The notes beneath the pieces were generated by a model. It saw only the letters and a list, made by a program, of their open reading frames with translations. It was not told the origin of the DNA and searched no databases. Below are positions 16,766-28,048 of a stretch of DNA of 64,000 nt, piece by piece. A program made the position numbers and the translations under genes. Origin of the DNA: Enterococcus crotali. Its GTDB lineage: Bacteria; Bacillota; Bacilli; Lactobacillales; Enterococcaceae. Within the stretch, counting starts at the first letter, position 1, and each line of letters opens with the position of its first letter. The stretch covers positions 609,643 to 673,642 of the forward strand of contig NZ_AYPQ01000002.1 in the NCBI RefSeq assembly GCF_000633635.1. The letters are read 5' to 3'.

Positions 16766-18136
16766 TTAGAACTCTTCTCTCGGTGATAACGAAGCGAACT
16801 TGTTGAACTCTTTAATAAATAACAATTCTACCGTTCCTCTGGCACCACTTCTGTTTTTTTCAATAATAACTTCTATAACATTGTCGATCTCAGGCTCTTC
16901 ACGAGCACCATCTTCGCCTTCCTCACCACGATCATAATAATCATCACGATAAAGAAAAGCTACGATATCCGCATCTTGCTCAATAGATCCAGACTCTCGG
17001 ATATCACTCAGCACAGGACGTTTATCCTGACGTTGCTCTACTCCACGGGATAACTGAGACAAGGCAATAACAGGAACTTTTAATTCCTTTGCTAATTTTT
17101 TCAGTTGACGGGAAATTTCAGATACTTCCTGCTGACGACTTTCACGACCGGTTCCTTCAATCAATTGTAGGTAATCGATCAAGATCAAGCCAAGATTGCC
17201 GCGCTCTTGCGCTAGTTTACGGCATTTTGCTCGAATTTCTGTAATTTTTATACCAGGCGTATCATCAATATAGATTTGCGCTCTAGATAAACTACCCATT
17301 GCAATAATAAGGTTTTGCCATTCTTCTTCTGATAACTGACCTGTCCGCAAATGCCCCGCTTCAATTGAACCTTCCGCACAAAGCATCCGATTTACAAGCG
17401 ATTCAGCCCCCATTTCCAGACTGAAAATAGCAACAGAACGATCTGTTTTAGTCCCGATATTTTGGGCAATATTTAAGGCAAAGGCTGTTTTCCCTACGGC
17501 AGGACGAGCTGCCAGGATAATTAATTCCTCAGCCTGCAGTCCAGCTGTCATTTTATCTAAGGCTGGATATCCCGTGGGTAAACCCGTGATTTCCTCGTCG
17601 TTTTGATAAAGCTGATCAATATTAGCGATCGACGTATTCAATACATCGGCGATCGATAAAAAGCCGCTTCGATTTCTTTTTTCTGAAACCTCTAATATAC
17701 TGCGCTCTGCATCATCTAAGATGGTTTCAACGTCTTCTCCTTGTTCAAACCCTTTAGTAACAATCTCTGTAGCGGTTTGAATCAAGTTACGGAGCAATGA
17801 TTTTTGTTCGACGATCTTCGCATAGTAAACAATATTAGCAGCAGTTGGCACAGCTAAAGCTAAATCTGATAGGTAGCTTAAACCGCCAACATCTTCTAAT
17901 AGATTTTCCTGCTCCAAACGATCTTTGATCGTGATCACATCAATCGCTTCATTTCGATCATTCAAGGTAAGCATAGTCTGAAAAATCAATTGATGATTAC
18001 GGCGATAAAAATCTTTTGGTTCTATGTATTCTAAAGCATCGATAATAACCTCAGCATCTAAAAAAACCGACCCTAAAACGGCCTGTTCTGCTTCCATACT
18101 TTGGGGCGGTACTCGATCTTGCCATACTTCATTCAT
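16766..18136 (-). CDS. dnaB: Replicative DNA helicase DnaB
   Basis: A 456-residue hexameric helicase that unwinds DNA at the fork. The N-terminal DnaB domain begins RVPPQSMEAEQAVLGS. The RecA-like core has the Walker A motif ARPAVGKTAF, the acidic LILIDYLQLI (Walker B) and LSQLSRGVEQR. Length is typical. It follows rplI, as in most Firmicutes, 140 bases downstream and probably on the same transcript. Confidence 0.97.
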   Translation of the reverse strand: MNEVWQDRVPPQSMEAEQAVLGSVFLDAEVIIDALEYIEPKDFYRRNHQLIFQTMLTLNDRNEAIDVITIKDRLEQENLLEDVGGLSYLSDLALAVPTAANIVYYAKIVEQKSLLRNLIQTATEIVTKGFEQGEDVETILDDAERSILEVSEKRNRSGFLSIADVLNTSIANIDQLYQNDEEITGLPTGYPALDKMTAGLQAEELIILAARPAVGKTAFALNIAQNIGTKTDRSVAIFSLEMGAESLVNRMLCAEGSIEAGHLRTGQLSEEEWQNLIIAMGSLSRAQIYIDDTPGIKITEIRAKCRKLAQERGNLGLILIDYLQLIEGTGRESRQQEVSEISRQLKKLAKELKVPVIALSQLSRGVEQRQDKRPVLSDIRESGSIEQDADIVAFLYRDDYYDRGEEGEDGAREEPEIDNVIEVIIEKNRSGARGTVELLFIKEFNKFASLSPREEF

Positions 18137-18276
18137 TTTTTTCTCTCCTATAGCTCAAATTACGCTTTTCAGTCTTTCTATTTTAACAAGAAAAAAGCAA
18201 AATGTACAATGACATTATCGTATCATTTCAGCTTAATGATAAGCAAAAAACAGAGGAAATCCCCTGCTTTTGCAAA

Positions 18277-18728
18277 TTATTCTTCTACTACGTGAACTTT
18301 GATCGTTGCCGTTACTTCATGATGTAATTTCACTGGAACTTTTGTAAAACCTAAAGCACGAATCGGCTGTGATAATTCTAATTTACGTTTGTCTAATTTG
18401 ACCTTATATTGCTTGTTTAAGGCTTCCGCAATTTGCTTTGAAGGAATAGACCCAAAGAGACGTCCATCTTCACCAGCCTTCGCTTTAAGCTCTACAACAG
18501 TCTCTTCTTTTTCTAAGAACTCTTGCATTTTTTTCGCTTCTGCTAAAATTTCAGCTTCATGTTTGTCTTGCGCTTTCTTTTGTCCGGCAAGAGCACTGAT
18601 ACTGCCTTTATTGGCTTCTTGAGCATAGCCGTTTTTGATTAGGAAGTTTTGTGCGTAACCTGCAGGTACTTCCTTAATTTCCCCTTTTTTCCCTTTACCT
18701 TTTACATCTTGTAAAAAATGACTTTCAT
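18277..18728 (-). pseudogene. rplI: 50S ribosomal protein L9, frameshift near the start
   Basis: From ATG 18728, behind GGAGGA, the reading is MKVIFYKM-stop. With one more T in the run of six (plus-strand A-run 18713-18718) it becomes [17 protein letters not shown]... and continues to the stop at 18277, giving a normal 150-residue L9. The intact C-terminal part includes [14 protein letters not shown]9 binds 23S rRNA near L1 and supports fidelity; loss is tolerated in model bacteria. A homopolymer consensus error is more likely than a real null, given eight comparable one-base losses nearby. Confidence 0.85.
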
Positions 18729-18919
18729 ACGATTATTCCTCCTCATACTAATTAATGATCAATCGTTTCTTTGAAACACTCGTACTTTTCAGCATATTTG
18801 TCGATGTACTGAAAAGTAAAAACGAGATCAGCTCAATAACTCCAACTGAAAATAAGAAATAACAGCTATAGTACTTTTTCCGATAAAACCATTTGATCTT
18901 TTTTCATTCAAAGCGAAAG

Positions 18920-20895
18920 CTACGGAACTTGATCATACATTACATCTATATTTTGCTGAATCACTTTCAGCAGCTGCTCTTTTACCTCAGCTACTGTTAC
19001 ATTAGTTAATTGTACCGCAGCGTTAGTGAAATGACCACCTCCGCCTAAATTTTCCATGATCAGCTGGACATTTATCGACCCGTTACTACGTGCGCTGATG
19101 CCGATTTGTTTATCTGTGCGTTTTGTTATTACAAATGCTGCATTGATTCCCACCATTGATAATAGCGTGTCTGCTGTTTTGGCCGCAGTTACACTATCAT
19201 ATTCCTTCTCTTCGCTACCAGTAACAATGACGGTATCTGGTGTGACATACTCACTTTTGGCAATCAAACTATTCATTTCCAAATAACTACTTAAATCTGA
19301 GCTTAATAAATATTGTACTAAAGATGCATCAGCTCCACAAGTTCTTAAATAACTCGCTACGTCAAATGTCCGCGCTGTTGTGCGCACACTGAAACTTTTC
19401 GTATCAACGACGATTCCAGCTAATAATAAGGTCGCTTCAAGCTTATCCAACTGTTTTTGTGTATTACTTTGATACTCAATCAATTCTGTCACTAACTCTG
19501 ATGCTGATGACGCAGACGATTCGATATAAGCAAGCAAAGGTTTAGCCGGAAATTCATCCCCTCGGCGATGATGATCAATAATCACAACTTTAGCAAATTG
19601 TTCATATAGCTCCTGTGAAATTGAAAGTGACGGTTTATGGTAATCAACCATGATCAATAAACTGCTGTCAGTTTTTCTTTTCATTGCTTCTTTTGGCGCA
19701 ATGATCTGTTTCGCCAATTCAGGATAATTCTCTAGCTCAACCATCACTCTTTCAACGTCAGGAATGCTTTCACTCTTATCTAATACGACCCACGCTTCTT
19801 TACCATGGAATTTTGCTAAACGTGCCATGCCGAAGGCCGAACCAATTGCATCCATATCTGGAAAACGATGTCCCATGATATACACATCCGAAGATTCAGA
19901 TAATATTCCTTGAATTGCGGTACTCATCGCACGAGACCGAACACGCGTTCTTTTAGCGACAGATGCTGTTCTGCCTCCATAAAAAATCGGTTTGGCATTA
20001 TCTTTGGCTTCTTTAACGACGACTTGGTCGCCACCTCTCACTAATGCTGTATCTAAATTAGTTTGAGCGGTGTTACCTGTCTGACTTAATGTTTCCCCAC
20101 CATAAGAAATTCCCATACTTAATGTAATCGCTATCTCTCTAGTACTGGATTCTCTTCTGATTTTATCCAAGATTTGAAATTTTGAATCCATCATCTTTTT
20201 TATATCTTCCAACTGGGCAATGAAAAAGTAACGCTCTGCATTTAGTCTTTTATAAAAAACATGATATTCGTCCATCCAATCAGAAACCATGGTGGTAATA
20301 AAACTATTTAAGTAAGATATTTCTTTCTCATCCATATTATCCGTAATGTCATCATAATTATCAACTGAAACAATTCCAATTGCCGTTTGCATATCTAATT
20401 TCTCATGATATAAATTACTTTCTTCTGTAATATCTTTAAAAGTGATCGTATGCTGATCCGTATCAACATTAAACCGAAAAACATCATCACCGACTTTAAA
20501 AATATCTTTTCCTTTTTCAGCTAGCAGTACGTAGTTATTTATTAGTTCTGGACTAATGAGGGTTTGTCCATCTTTACGAAAAATAGCTTCTGCAAAAGGA
20601 TTTAGCCATTTTGGTTCTTTTGTATCAGAATCGTAGTTTATAATCCCGACTGATACTTCATTAAAAGCATAATCTAATGATTTTTCTGCAATAGTGCTTG
20701 CTTCTCTAATTTTTTCTGCATTCGATATCTCAATTTTTTGATTAGATAAAAGATCCGATTAATCAAAATAAGATTGAGTATTAGTAATCCAGCAATATAC
20801 ATATATTGATTAGATATGAAGAAAAATAGTACTATTTCCAATAAAAAGAGAACGAATACAGAACCCAAAATCCGTTTCATTCTAATCTTTTTCAT
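18920..20895 (-). pseudogene. gdpP: Cyclic-di-AMP phosphodiesterase GdpP, frameshifted
   Basis: The gene starts at ATG 20895 (MKKIRMKRILGSVF) behind GGAGGAG. Two membrane segments (about residues 9-52) run in one frame to LIKKL, then the frame breaks at six T (plus 20734-20739). One added base continues as IEISNAEKIREAST into the PAS-like region, a degenerate GGDEF domain and a DHH/DHHA1 phosphodiesterase with DMDAIGSAFG, VIIDHHRRGDEF and GGGGHFTNAA. The restored protein is about 658 residues, the usual length. It hydrolyses c-di-AMP. Real gdpP loss is known to raise c-di-AMP and beta-lactam tolerance in Firmicutes, so the break should be verified. Confidence 0.88.
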
Positions 20896-20968
20896 TATTA
20901 AGACTCCTCCATTATTCTACAGATAAGGTTATTTTATCATAAAAATACAATTTCTGCGAACAGCCAAA

Positions 20969-20984
20969 TGTTTCACGTGAAACA
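20969..20984. promoter_or_regulatory. parS site
   Basis: TGTTTCACGTGAAACA is a perfect 16-base palindrome and the canonical ParB (Spo0J) binding sequence. It lies in the gap between gdpP and rpsR, about 23 kb from oriC. The rest of the gap (20985-21137) holds no gene. Confidence 0.92.
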
Positions 20985-21137
20985 TTTAAAATTGATTATG
21001 TCAGCTGCAGTAACTAGTATTAAGATAGCACTGATTGACTATAGTATCTTATTTACCGCCTATATGTAGTTACCTACATCTCTTATCAATTTATTATATA
21101 ATAATTACTCATTCAAGGTATAAAAATATTATAAAAA

Positions 21138-21166
21138 AGAGATCAAAGAATTAATCCTTTAATCTC
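21138..21166 (-). terminator. Terminator of the rpsF-ssb-rpsR operon
   Basis: AGAGATCAAAG pairs with CTTTAATCTCT, followed on the minus strand by a T tract. It lies 15 bases past the rpsR stop. Confidence 0.7.
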
Positions 21167-21180
21167 TAATATATTCTATA

Positions 21181-21420
21181 TTATTGCTCTTCACCAACAA
21201 ATGGTAATAAGCCCATGATACGTGCACGTTTAATCGCAATTGTTAATTTGCGTTGGTTCTTAGCGCCAGTACCTGTTACACGACGTGGTAAAATTTTTCC
21301 ACGTTCAGAAATGAATTTTTTTAGTAATTCGATATCTTTATAATCAATATATTCAATATGGTTAGCAGCGATATAATCGACTTTACGACGTTTACGCCCG
21401 CCTCTTCTTTGTTGTGCCAT
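21181..21420 (-). CDS. rpsR: 30S ribosomal protein S18
   Basis: A 79-residue basic protein ([16 protein letters not shown], then [24 protein letters not shown]). It binds S6 on the small-subunit platform. It is the last gene of rpsF-ssb-rpsR and ends before a hairpin. Confidence 0.97.
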   Translation of the reverse strand: MAQQRRGGRKRRKVDYIAANHIEYIDYKDIELLKKFISERGKILPRRVTGTGAKNQRKLTIAIKRARIMGLLPFVGEEQ

Positions 21421-21445
21421 TCTTATTCCCTCCTATCAAATTCGT

Positions 21446-21997
21446 TTAGAATGGTAAATCATCATCTGAAATGTCAATAGTCGAACCTGAACCACTAAAT
21501 GGATCAGAATCTCTATCAAAATCAGGCATACCGTTATTGCTAGACTGAGAGGATGATTGATTAAAATTGTTTTGTCCTGAAAAATTATTGTTCTGTGGTT
21601 GTTGGAAACTTCCACCACCAGCATTATAAGTTGGTGTTGAATCTGATCCATCTGTTGTTTGTCTTTGTTCTGAAGCAGAACGAGACTCTAACAACTGGAA
21701 ATTCTCGCAAACAACTTCGGTCACGTATACACGTTGACCTTGTTGATTCTCGTAATTTCTAGTTTGAATACGACCAGTTACGCCTAATAATGTACCTTTA
21801 CGCGCATAGTTTGCCATTGTTTCAGCAGGTTTACGCCAAATCACACAGTTAATAAAATCGGCTTCACGATTTCCATTTGCATTCGTAAAGTTACGGTTTA
21901 CCGCTAAAGTAAACGTCGCAACCGCCGAACCACTAGATGTATATCGTAAATCGGGATCTTTTGTTAGTCTTCCAACTAATACAACGTTGTTAATCAT
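21446..21997 (-). CDS. ssb: Single-stranded DNA-binding protein
   Basis: A 183-residue protein with an N-terminal OB fold ([23 protein letters not shown], then [21 protein letters not shown]), a Gln/Asn/Ser-rich linker (about 110-170) and the acidic tip DISDDDLPF that recruits replication and repair partners. The start follows AAGGAGATG. It is the middle gene of the operon, with a parS site just upstream. Confidence 0.97.
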   Translation of the reverse strand: MINNVVLVGRLTKDPDLRYTSSGSAVATFTLAVNRNFTNANGNREADFINCVIWRKPAETMANYARKGTLLGVTGRIQTRNYENQQGQRVYVTEVVCENFQLLESRSASEQRQTTDGSDSTPTYNAGGGSFQQPQNNNFSGQNNFNQSSSQSSNNGMPDFDRDSDPFSGSGSTIDISDDDLPF

Positions 21998-22024
21998 TTA
22001 AACATCTCCTTTCGTCAATTCCGA

Positions 22025-22040
22025 TGTTTCACGTGAAACA
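22025..22040. promoter_or_regulatory. parS site between rpsF and ssb
   Basis: An exact TGTTTCACGTGAAACA, identical to the site 1056 bases away. It is placed in the short gap between rpsF and ssb inside an operon. Confidence 0.93.
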
Positions 22041-22046
22041 TTTGGA

Positions 22047-22349
22047 TTATACTTCTTCCTTGATAATCATGTGACGGATAATACTGTCATTGATTTTAGC
22101 AAGACGATCAAATTCATTGATTGCTCCTGCAGTTGATGGAGAAGATACTTTAACGATATGATAGATGCCTTCACGGAACCCGTTCATTTCATATGCTAAG
22201 CGGCGTTTTTCCCAATCTTTTGATTCGATAACTTCTGCTCCGTTATCTTTCAAAATTGTGTCGAAACGTTCCACTAAAGCAGTTTTTGCTTCTTCATCAA
22301 TGTTCGGACTAATAATGTACATAATTTCGTAATTCGTAGCTTGACTCAT
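22047..22349 (-). CDS. rpsF: 30S ribosomal protein S6
   Basis: A 100-residue protein ([24 protein letters not shown], with [20 protein letters not shown]). It pairs with S18 on the ribosome. It is the first gene of the operon, with a promoter at 22439-22467 and a structured leader. Confidence 0.97.
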   Translation of the reverse strand: MSQATNYEIMYIISPNIDEEAKTALVERFDTILKDNGAEVIESKDWEKRRLAYEMNGFREGIYHIVKVSSPSTAGAINEFDRLAKINDSIIRHMIIKEEV

Positions 22350-22358
22350 TGATTTTCA

Positions 22359-22404
22359 CCTCCCTATGGACTTTAGGCTCTTAGATTGCTAAGAGCAAGG
22401 AGAG
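22359..22404 (-). promoter_or_regulatory. rpsF leader hairpin that can mask the ribosome-binding site
   Basis: In the transcript an 8-bp stem (GCTCTTAG/CTAAGAGC, 22377-22396) is enclosed by TCTCC (22399-22403), which can pair with the GGAGG Shine-Dalgarno at 22359-22363. S6:S18 autoregulation through rpsF leaders is known in Firmicutes, and this layout fits such a device. I have not verified the diagnostic bulge of that motif. Confidence 0.5.
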
Positions 22405-22438
22405 TTATCTAAAATATATAGACTACTCACAATTTTTT

Positions 22439-22467
22439 ATTATACATCTAAAAGCTGATAAAATCAA
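22439..22467 (-). promoter_or_regulatory. Promoter of rpsF-ssb-rpsR
   Basis: On the minus strand, TTGATT (22462-22467), a 17-base spacer and TATAAT (22439-22444). It lies about 90 bases upstream of the rpsF start. Confidence 0.75.
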
Positions 22468-22655
22468 GCATTCTCTGCAATCTTTGATTTTTTTTTTATC
22501 AAGTCAATTCTCTCTCATGTCTTACTTTAATATACGCCTAAATCGATTTTTTTCATTTTTTTATTTATAATTTAGGTTATTTATTTTTCATGGTATACTA
22601 TCCTTGTTCGAAATTGCACAAATAATTTGAAGTAGTTTGAAAGGATGCTGTTACA

Positions 22656-24182
22656 TTGAATAAATTGTTAGATTACCAACCGCTCAACTTGTACACGAAT
22701 TATCTTGAGGCCGCACTTAAGGCCCCTGAAACTGCTATTATTCATGACGAATCTTTACCAGCTTTTCCTGAACTTGGAACCAATTATACCTATAAATTAA
22801 GCCACGAAACGATTTTAAATCGTGCTTATCAACTGGCTAGCCTAGGTGTCAAAGCTGAAGATAAAATCATTATTTTTAAAAGCTCAAAATTCGATACGTA
22901 TTTATTAGCAGTTGCAGCATCGTACTTAGGTGCTATTCCAGCAATGATTTCTTATCATTTTCCAGCTGAAACGATTGAAGTTTTTGTCGATCGTTTGGAA
23001 AATCCGTTTATTTTATTCGATGATGAAACGGCAGAAAAAATTGCTAAAGTAAAAAATAGTTCACCAGAAAAGCAAATTTCACTTACAAGACTTTTACAAG
23101 CACCTACTAATGAGGTGCCTCAAGTGGAATTACCTACAGATATGATTGCTTATATGACACATACCTCTGGAACAACTGGGATTCCTAAATTAATTTGTCA
23201 CTCCGCTAATTCTATGGGGTGGCGGACAAAATGGCAAAAAACGATTTTTACAAAAATTGCTGAGAAAAAACTTGTTGGCTTTCATATTTCACCGGTTCAT
23301 TCTCGTTTTAACATTGGAATTTCTTCTTTGATGGCAATGGGTTTTCCGATGATGCCTTTATCGATCTCAAACAGCGATTCAGTTTCAAAAATGCTCACAG
23401 AACATCAACCGATAGCTGTCGAAACTCATCCAAATAATTTTGTTCAATGGACAGCATTGGCGAAAAGACAGCCCGAAGTGTTCGCAAGCGTTCGTTACTA
23501 CCATTCTACTTTTGATGCTATCAACAATGCTACAATGGCTAGTTTCTTAAAAGCTTCAGAAAAAAATGAGCCGATTTTCCTTCAAGTTTATGGACAAAGC
23601 GAATGCGGGCCGATGATCTTAAAAGCTCATACGTTAGAATCGCTTAAAACATCTGATGCACGTGATATGGGAGTTGGTTTAGAAGGTTTGACTGAAGCAC
23701 GTATCGCAGATAAGGATGGAAATGTTCTACCTGTCATGACGGATGGACACATCCAATTTTTATCTAAGGGACGTGCACTAACCTACTATAAAGAAGATGA
23801 CCGCTTCCAAGCAACTGTTTTTGGCCCTTGGTGGGATAGTGGTGATTACGGCTTTATGGATGAAAACGGTCATTTATTCCTTAAAGATCGTCAAGTAGAC
23901 TTGATTGATAAAATCGATAGCAATCTGGCAATTGAGGATCATTTATTGGATGCTCTTGATTTTCTTCAAGAAGTGATCATTGTTAGAGCCAAAGATAATT
24001 CTCCTCAACCGATTTTAGCAGTTGATCCAAAACAAGGAATGGATTGGGATGCTTGGTGGGAACAAGTTACTGATTTACCTCATTTAAATAAACCGATCAT
24101 TATGGATTGGGACGAGATTCCTCGTACAGCTACAATGAAAGTCCAACGACTACAGATTGAAAAGTCACTGAAAGAAAATTAA
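22656..24182 (+). CDS. AMP-dependent acyl-CoA synthetase/ligase family enzyme
   Basis: A 508-residue protein starting at TTG 22656 with GAAAGGA upstream. It has the adenylation core: YMTHTSGTTGIPKL (about 167-180), YGQSECGP (about 315), WWDSGDYGF (about 394) and LKDRQVDLIDKI. Such enzymes activate a carboxylic acid with ATP and pass it to CoA or a carrier. It is more divergent than MenE and stands alone, convergent to the men operon, so it is probably not part of menaquinone synthesis. The substrate is unknown. Confidence 0.85.
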   Translation: MNKLLDYQPLNLYTNYLEAALKAPETAIIHDESLPAFPELGTNYTYKLSHETILNRAYQLASLGVKAEDKIIIFKSSKFDTYLLAVAASYLGAIPAMISYHFPAETIEVFVDRLENPFILFDDETAEKIAKVKNSSPEKQISLTRLLQAPTNEVPQVELPTDMIAYMTHTSGTTGIPKLICHSANSMGWRTKWQKTIFTKIAEKKLVGFHISPVHSRFNIGISSLMAMGFPMMPLSISNSDSVSKMLTEHQPIAVETHPNNFVQWTALAKRQPEVFASVRYYHSTFDAINNATMASFLKASEKNEPIFLQVYGQSECGPMILKAHTLESLKTSDARDMGVGLEGLTEARIADKDGNVLPVMTDGHIQFLSKGRALTYYKEDDRFQATVFGPWWDSGDYGFMDENGHLFLKDRQVDLIDKIDSNLAIEDHLLDALDFLQEVIIVRAKDNSPQPILAVDPKQGMDWDAWWEQVTDLPHLNKPIIMDWDEIPRTATMKVQRLQIEKSLKEN

Positions 24183-24191
24183 TCCTCTAGA

Positions 24192-24346
24192 CTAAAAAAA
24201 GAAGTGAGCGGGGCATGACTCGAAGAGTCATGTCCCGTTCACACATAATCCGGATAAACGGTGAGAGCAAAAGCTCTCCCTTCAAAAATAAGCTAAAATT
24301 CACGAAAAATGTTCTTCAACTTTTTGTGAATCTTAGCTTATTTTTC
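24192..24346 (-). repeat. Repeat family 2, two-stem element (inverted orientation)
   Basis: One stem is GGGCATGACTC/GAGTCATGTCCC near 24207-24236. A long stem AAAAATAAGCTAA...TTAGCTTATTTTT covers about 24280-24343. It shares CCGGATAAACGG and the long stem with copies at 33.3 and 49.9 kb, in reverse orientation. It lies between convergent genes and probably acts as a terminator in both directions. Size and two-hairpin form recall the EFAR repeats described in Enterococcus faecalis; identity to them was not tested. Confidence 0.75.
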
Positions 24347-24350
24347 GGGA

Positions 24351-25483
24351 TTAAACACTTGTCCCATCTTCATTTATCAATAAAGTGTCATACGTACCAT
24401 ATTTCAATAACGTTTCTTGAGATAAAGAAACACCAATTCCCAATCCGTCAGGTACATTAAGTTCGCCATTTTGAATTTCAAAAGGTTCTGTAATAATGTC
24501 CTCGTAGTAATAACGGTCAGAAGCTGAAATATCTCCTGGAAAAGTAAAAATTTTTTGAGAAGCAAACTGTACATTTAAAGCTCTTCCCACACCAGATTCA
24601 AACATTCCGCCTAACCAGACCAGTAATCCCTTTTCTTTGCAGAAATCGACTATCTTCATGGCTTCTGTGATGCCACCTACTCTAGGAATTTTTAAATTGA
24701 TACTCCGACAGCTTCCCAAAGAAAAGGCCAGCTCACAATCTTTAAGCGTCCGAATATTTTCATCTAGACAAATATCTGTTTGCAATTCTTTTTGTAATTG
24801 TGCGTGATCTAGAAAGTCATTCGCTGCAAAAGGTTGTTCAATCATGGCTAAATCATACCCATCTAATTGGAGTAAATGAGGGATATCCTTAATGGTATAT
24901 GCCGAGTTAGCATCCACCATCAGAGGTATATCGGGAAACTTATTTCGGATTACATCAATTGGTTTGAGATCATAACCTGGCCGAATTTTTAATTTAATGC
25001 GTTGGTATCCTGCTGTTACATACTCTGTAATTTGATCCAATAATTTAGCTAGATCAGTCTGGATACCCACACTAACTCCAACAGGAATTTGTGCTCTCGT
25101 TTTGTTAAAATAAGTTTTTAAGCTCTTTCCATTACGTTTAGCATATAAGTCCCAGATTGCCGTCTCAAGCTAGATTTCGCCATTTGATTGCCTTTTACTT
25201 CATCAAAGAGAAACGAGACTTCTTTAGGATGTTGAATTTTTGCATTTTTTAGTAAAGGAATCAAGTGGTTTTCAATGATTATCCGAGCTGTATCAATTGT
25301 CTCTTCTATATAATCCGGCTGTTCAAAGGGAACTAGTTCACCTATACCTTGATTTCCCAATTCATCACTCACTAATAAAAGATCAAAGGCCTTCTCTGTC
25401 AAACGACCGTAACTAGTTTCAAATGGAATCCTTAGAGGCAGTCGAACACGATAACGGTCAATGCGATCAATTTTCAACGACAT
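24351..25483 (-). pseudogene. menC: o-Succinylbenzoate synthase, frameshifted
   Basis: The N-terminal part (MSLKIDRIDRYRVRLPLRIPF, from ATG 25483) is in one frame to MAKSSL. It then goes out of frame at plus 25166, where one extra C/G base restores ETAIWDLYAKRNGKSL and the enolase-superfamily barrel. That part has KLKIRPG (catalytic Lys), VDANSAYT, IEQPF and CLDEN. The restored length is about 377 residues, normal for MenC. The enzyme dehydrates SHCHC to o-succinylbenzoate. It is last in the men operon. The single-base loss suggests consensus error or genuine decay of the pathway. Confidence 0.85.
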
Positions 25484-25498
25484 TTCCTCCTTAAGATT

Positions 25499-26328
25499 TT
25501 ATCTTTTTTCAAAGCCACTAGACACAAATGCCATAACGAGCTTCTCAAATGTCTCCGGCTTTTCTAAATGAATACAATGCCCTGTATCACTGACTAATTC
25601 AATAGAAAAATCTGGTTGCTTTTCTTGCATTTTTTTAGCAATTTGTTGAAACTTAGGATCTAATTCCCCAACTATCAGCAGTGTGGCAGCTTTTACCTTA
25701 CCTAGTTCTTTCCAAAAATCTGGTTGAACACCTGTCCCCATGAACCATAAACTACATGCCAAACCAAAGCCTTGTTGTGATAGTCGTTCATTTCGAAGAG
25801 CCTGCTGAACTTTAGGCGCCAGCCTTTTTTGACTCTCGAAAAGAGGTAGTTTTTCCCATTTTTCAACAAATATTTCAATAGGATGACTCATAATAAAACC
25901 AGCTAGATGTTCATCAGAATGTTTACGCAACCTTCTCTCTGTCTGCTTCTCTAAGCCAGGAGAACCGCTCTCTAAGATCAGTTGATGAACCTTTTGAGGA
26001 AATAGGCATGCGAAGCCTAAAGCTACTCTAGCACCCATTGAATAGCCTAATAAGGAAAACTCAACTATCCCTAGTTGTTCGATCAGCAAAGCAATATCCT
26101 GACATAAACAAGTCATTTGATAGCGGTAAGGATGAACATAACAATCCGTTCGACCATGACCGATTAAATCAATCGCTAAAATATTTATAGCACTAGTTTT
26201 TCGAAAAACTGGCGCAAATGTTTGACTTGTTCCTGTGAACCCATGAAACAAACTAAAGTTGGTTGATTTTCCTTGTAATCAGACAGCCATTCATAATAAT
26301 AAGTTACACCATTTATGTTATGATTCAT
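25499..26328 (-). pseudogene. menH: SHCHC synthase (alpha/beta hydrolase), frameshifted
   Basis: The start is ATG 26328 (MNHNINGVTYYYEWLSDY), overlapping the menD stop as ATGA. The frame breaks near 26246-26255, where one T added to a short run gives ...LVLFHGFTGTSQTF and the intact remainder. It then shows the lid-type hydrolase pattern: IDLIGHGRTD, nucleophile elbow LLGYSMGARVALGF, and the C-terminal Asp (VGELDPKF) and His (DTGHCIHLEKPE). The restored length is about 276 residues. MenH removes pyruvate from SEPHCHC in menaquinone synthesis. Confidence 0.83.
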
Positions 26329-28048
26329 TTATTTTTCCCTAGCTCTTTTTTCAAACCAGCAATAATCTTCTCATACAAAAGTACATTTTCCTGACGATCA
26401 CCGATGACTTCTATTATTTGGAACTTCGGTTGTTTCTGTGTTATTGCCAGTAGTTGTTCTAACTGCTCTAAACTCTCTGCTTTTACATACTCAGCATCGT
26501 ATAATTGAGCAACTAAAGAAAAATCTAAATCGATCGGTGTTCCAAAAATTGGTTCAAAATCCTCTTCTTCCAATTGACGCTGTGAAAGAAAAGAAAAAAT
26601 ACCGCCGCCATTATTGTTCAGTAAAACAATCGTCAATGGTAAATTGTATCGTTTGGCCAATAATAAACCGTTCATATCGTGATACATCGCTAAATCGCCG
26701 ATCAATAAAACATTCTGACGATCTGGATTTGTCGCACACATTCCTAAAGCTGTTGAAACAATCCCGTCTATTCCGTTGATCCCTCGATTGCCGAATAACT
26801 GATAATGATTATTTTCAGGTGTTGAAAAACGATCTAAAAAACGAATCGCATTGCTATTTGATACAAACAACTGACCATTTTTTGCCATTTTTTTGTGAAC
26901 CAAGATACTGGCCGAAGTTTCATTTAGAGTCTTCATCTCTCTAAGATCGGTTAATTGTTTTTCCGTTGTTTTCTGCCAGCCGATCCATTGCTGACTCCAC
27001 GAATTTGAGGTTTCTGTCTTAACGCGCTCTATCAATTTCTGAATGAACAGTTGTTCATCTGCTTGGATGGCAATTTGAGTCTGCTTTAATTGATCCTGCC
27101 ATTCACCTGTTTCATCAACGAAGTAGATCTTCGTCCTATTGCTAAGTGATTGCAGCCAAAACATCGTATTTTTTGAGATTGGAAGCATGCCAAACCGAAC
27201 CACTACTTCTGGATATTGGTTCATATCGACTTCTTGAATAAATAAGTCCGCATAACTCATAATCAACGAGCTTTCTTTAGGACAAGCAGTAATATTTGCC
27301 AAAGGATCACTAAGAATCGGCCATTTCAGTGTTTCTGCTAACGCAATAAACACTTCAGCTTCTTCTGGTGTATGGCTTCCGCTACAACTAAAACCCCTCT
27401 TTTTCCTTGCCATGCATCAACAAATTTCATTAATTGTTCTTCTGATAATTGCTTTTTGCCTGCTATAATTTCAGTTTTTCTATCAACAAGCAACCGTCGA
27501 TTTAAATCAGGCAGTAATGGTTCTCTCAACGGAAAATTTAAATGAACCGGGCCTTTTGGTATTTGACAAGCAGTATCTGTAGCGCGCATACCTTGCCAAT
27601 ACGCATAATCGAGCATTCCCTTAGTTCCTTCTGGAATCGCCATTTCTATAAATTCTTTCACATGGCTTTGAAATAAATGGAATTGATCCATTGCTTGCGG
27701 TGCACCCACTTGACGCAATTCATGCGGTCGATCTGTTGTTAGAATGATCAATGGAATATGACTAGCATTTGCTTCACAAATCGCTGGATAATAATTTGCG
27801 GCTGCCGTCCCAGATGTACACAGTAAAACAACAGGTTTGAGGCTTGTTTTACTTAATCCTAAGGCAAAAAATGCTGCAGAACGTTCATCGACTTCAATAA
27901 AAGTTTCGATTTTTTCTTGTCGATGCAGCAATAACGCTAGTGGTGTAGAACGAGAACCAGGACTTATTACAGCCTGCTCTACTCCACTGCTGATTATTCC
28001 TTCAACAAAAGTTTGTAAATAGCTTGTCATATCACTTTGATTTGTCAC
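26325..28048 (-). pseudogene. menD: SEPHCHC synthase MenD, frameshifted
   Basis: A thiamine-diphosphate enzyme joining 2-oxoglutarate-derived succinic semialdehyde to isochorismate. The N-terminal part has ISPGSRSTPLALLL, then VDERSAAFFALGLSK. The frame breaks at plus 27379-27380, where GG should read GGG, giving VLVVAGSHTPEEAEVF. The C-terminal part has the ThDP signature LIGDLAMYHDMNGLLL...LNNNGGGIFSF. The restored length is about 574 residues. I prefer GTG 28048, 6 bases past GGTGGGG; ATG 28030 is an alternative. The start overlaps the menF stop. Confidence 0.85.
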
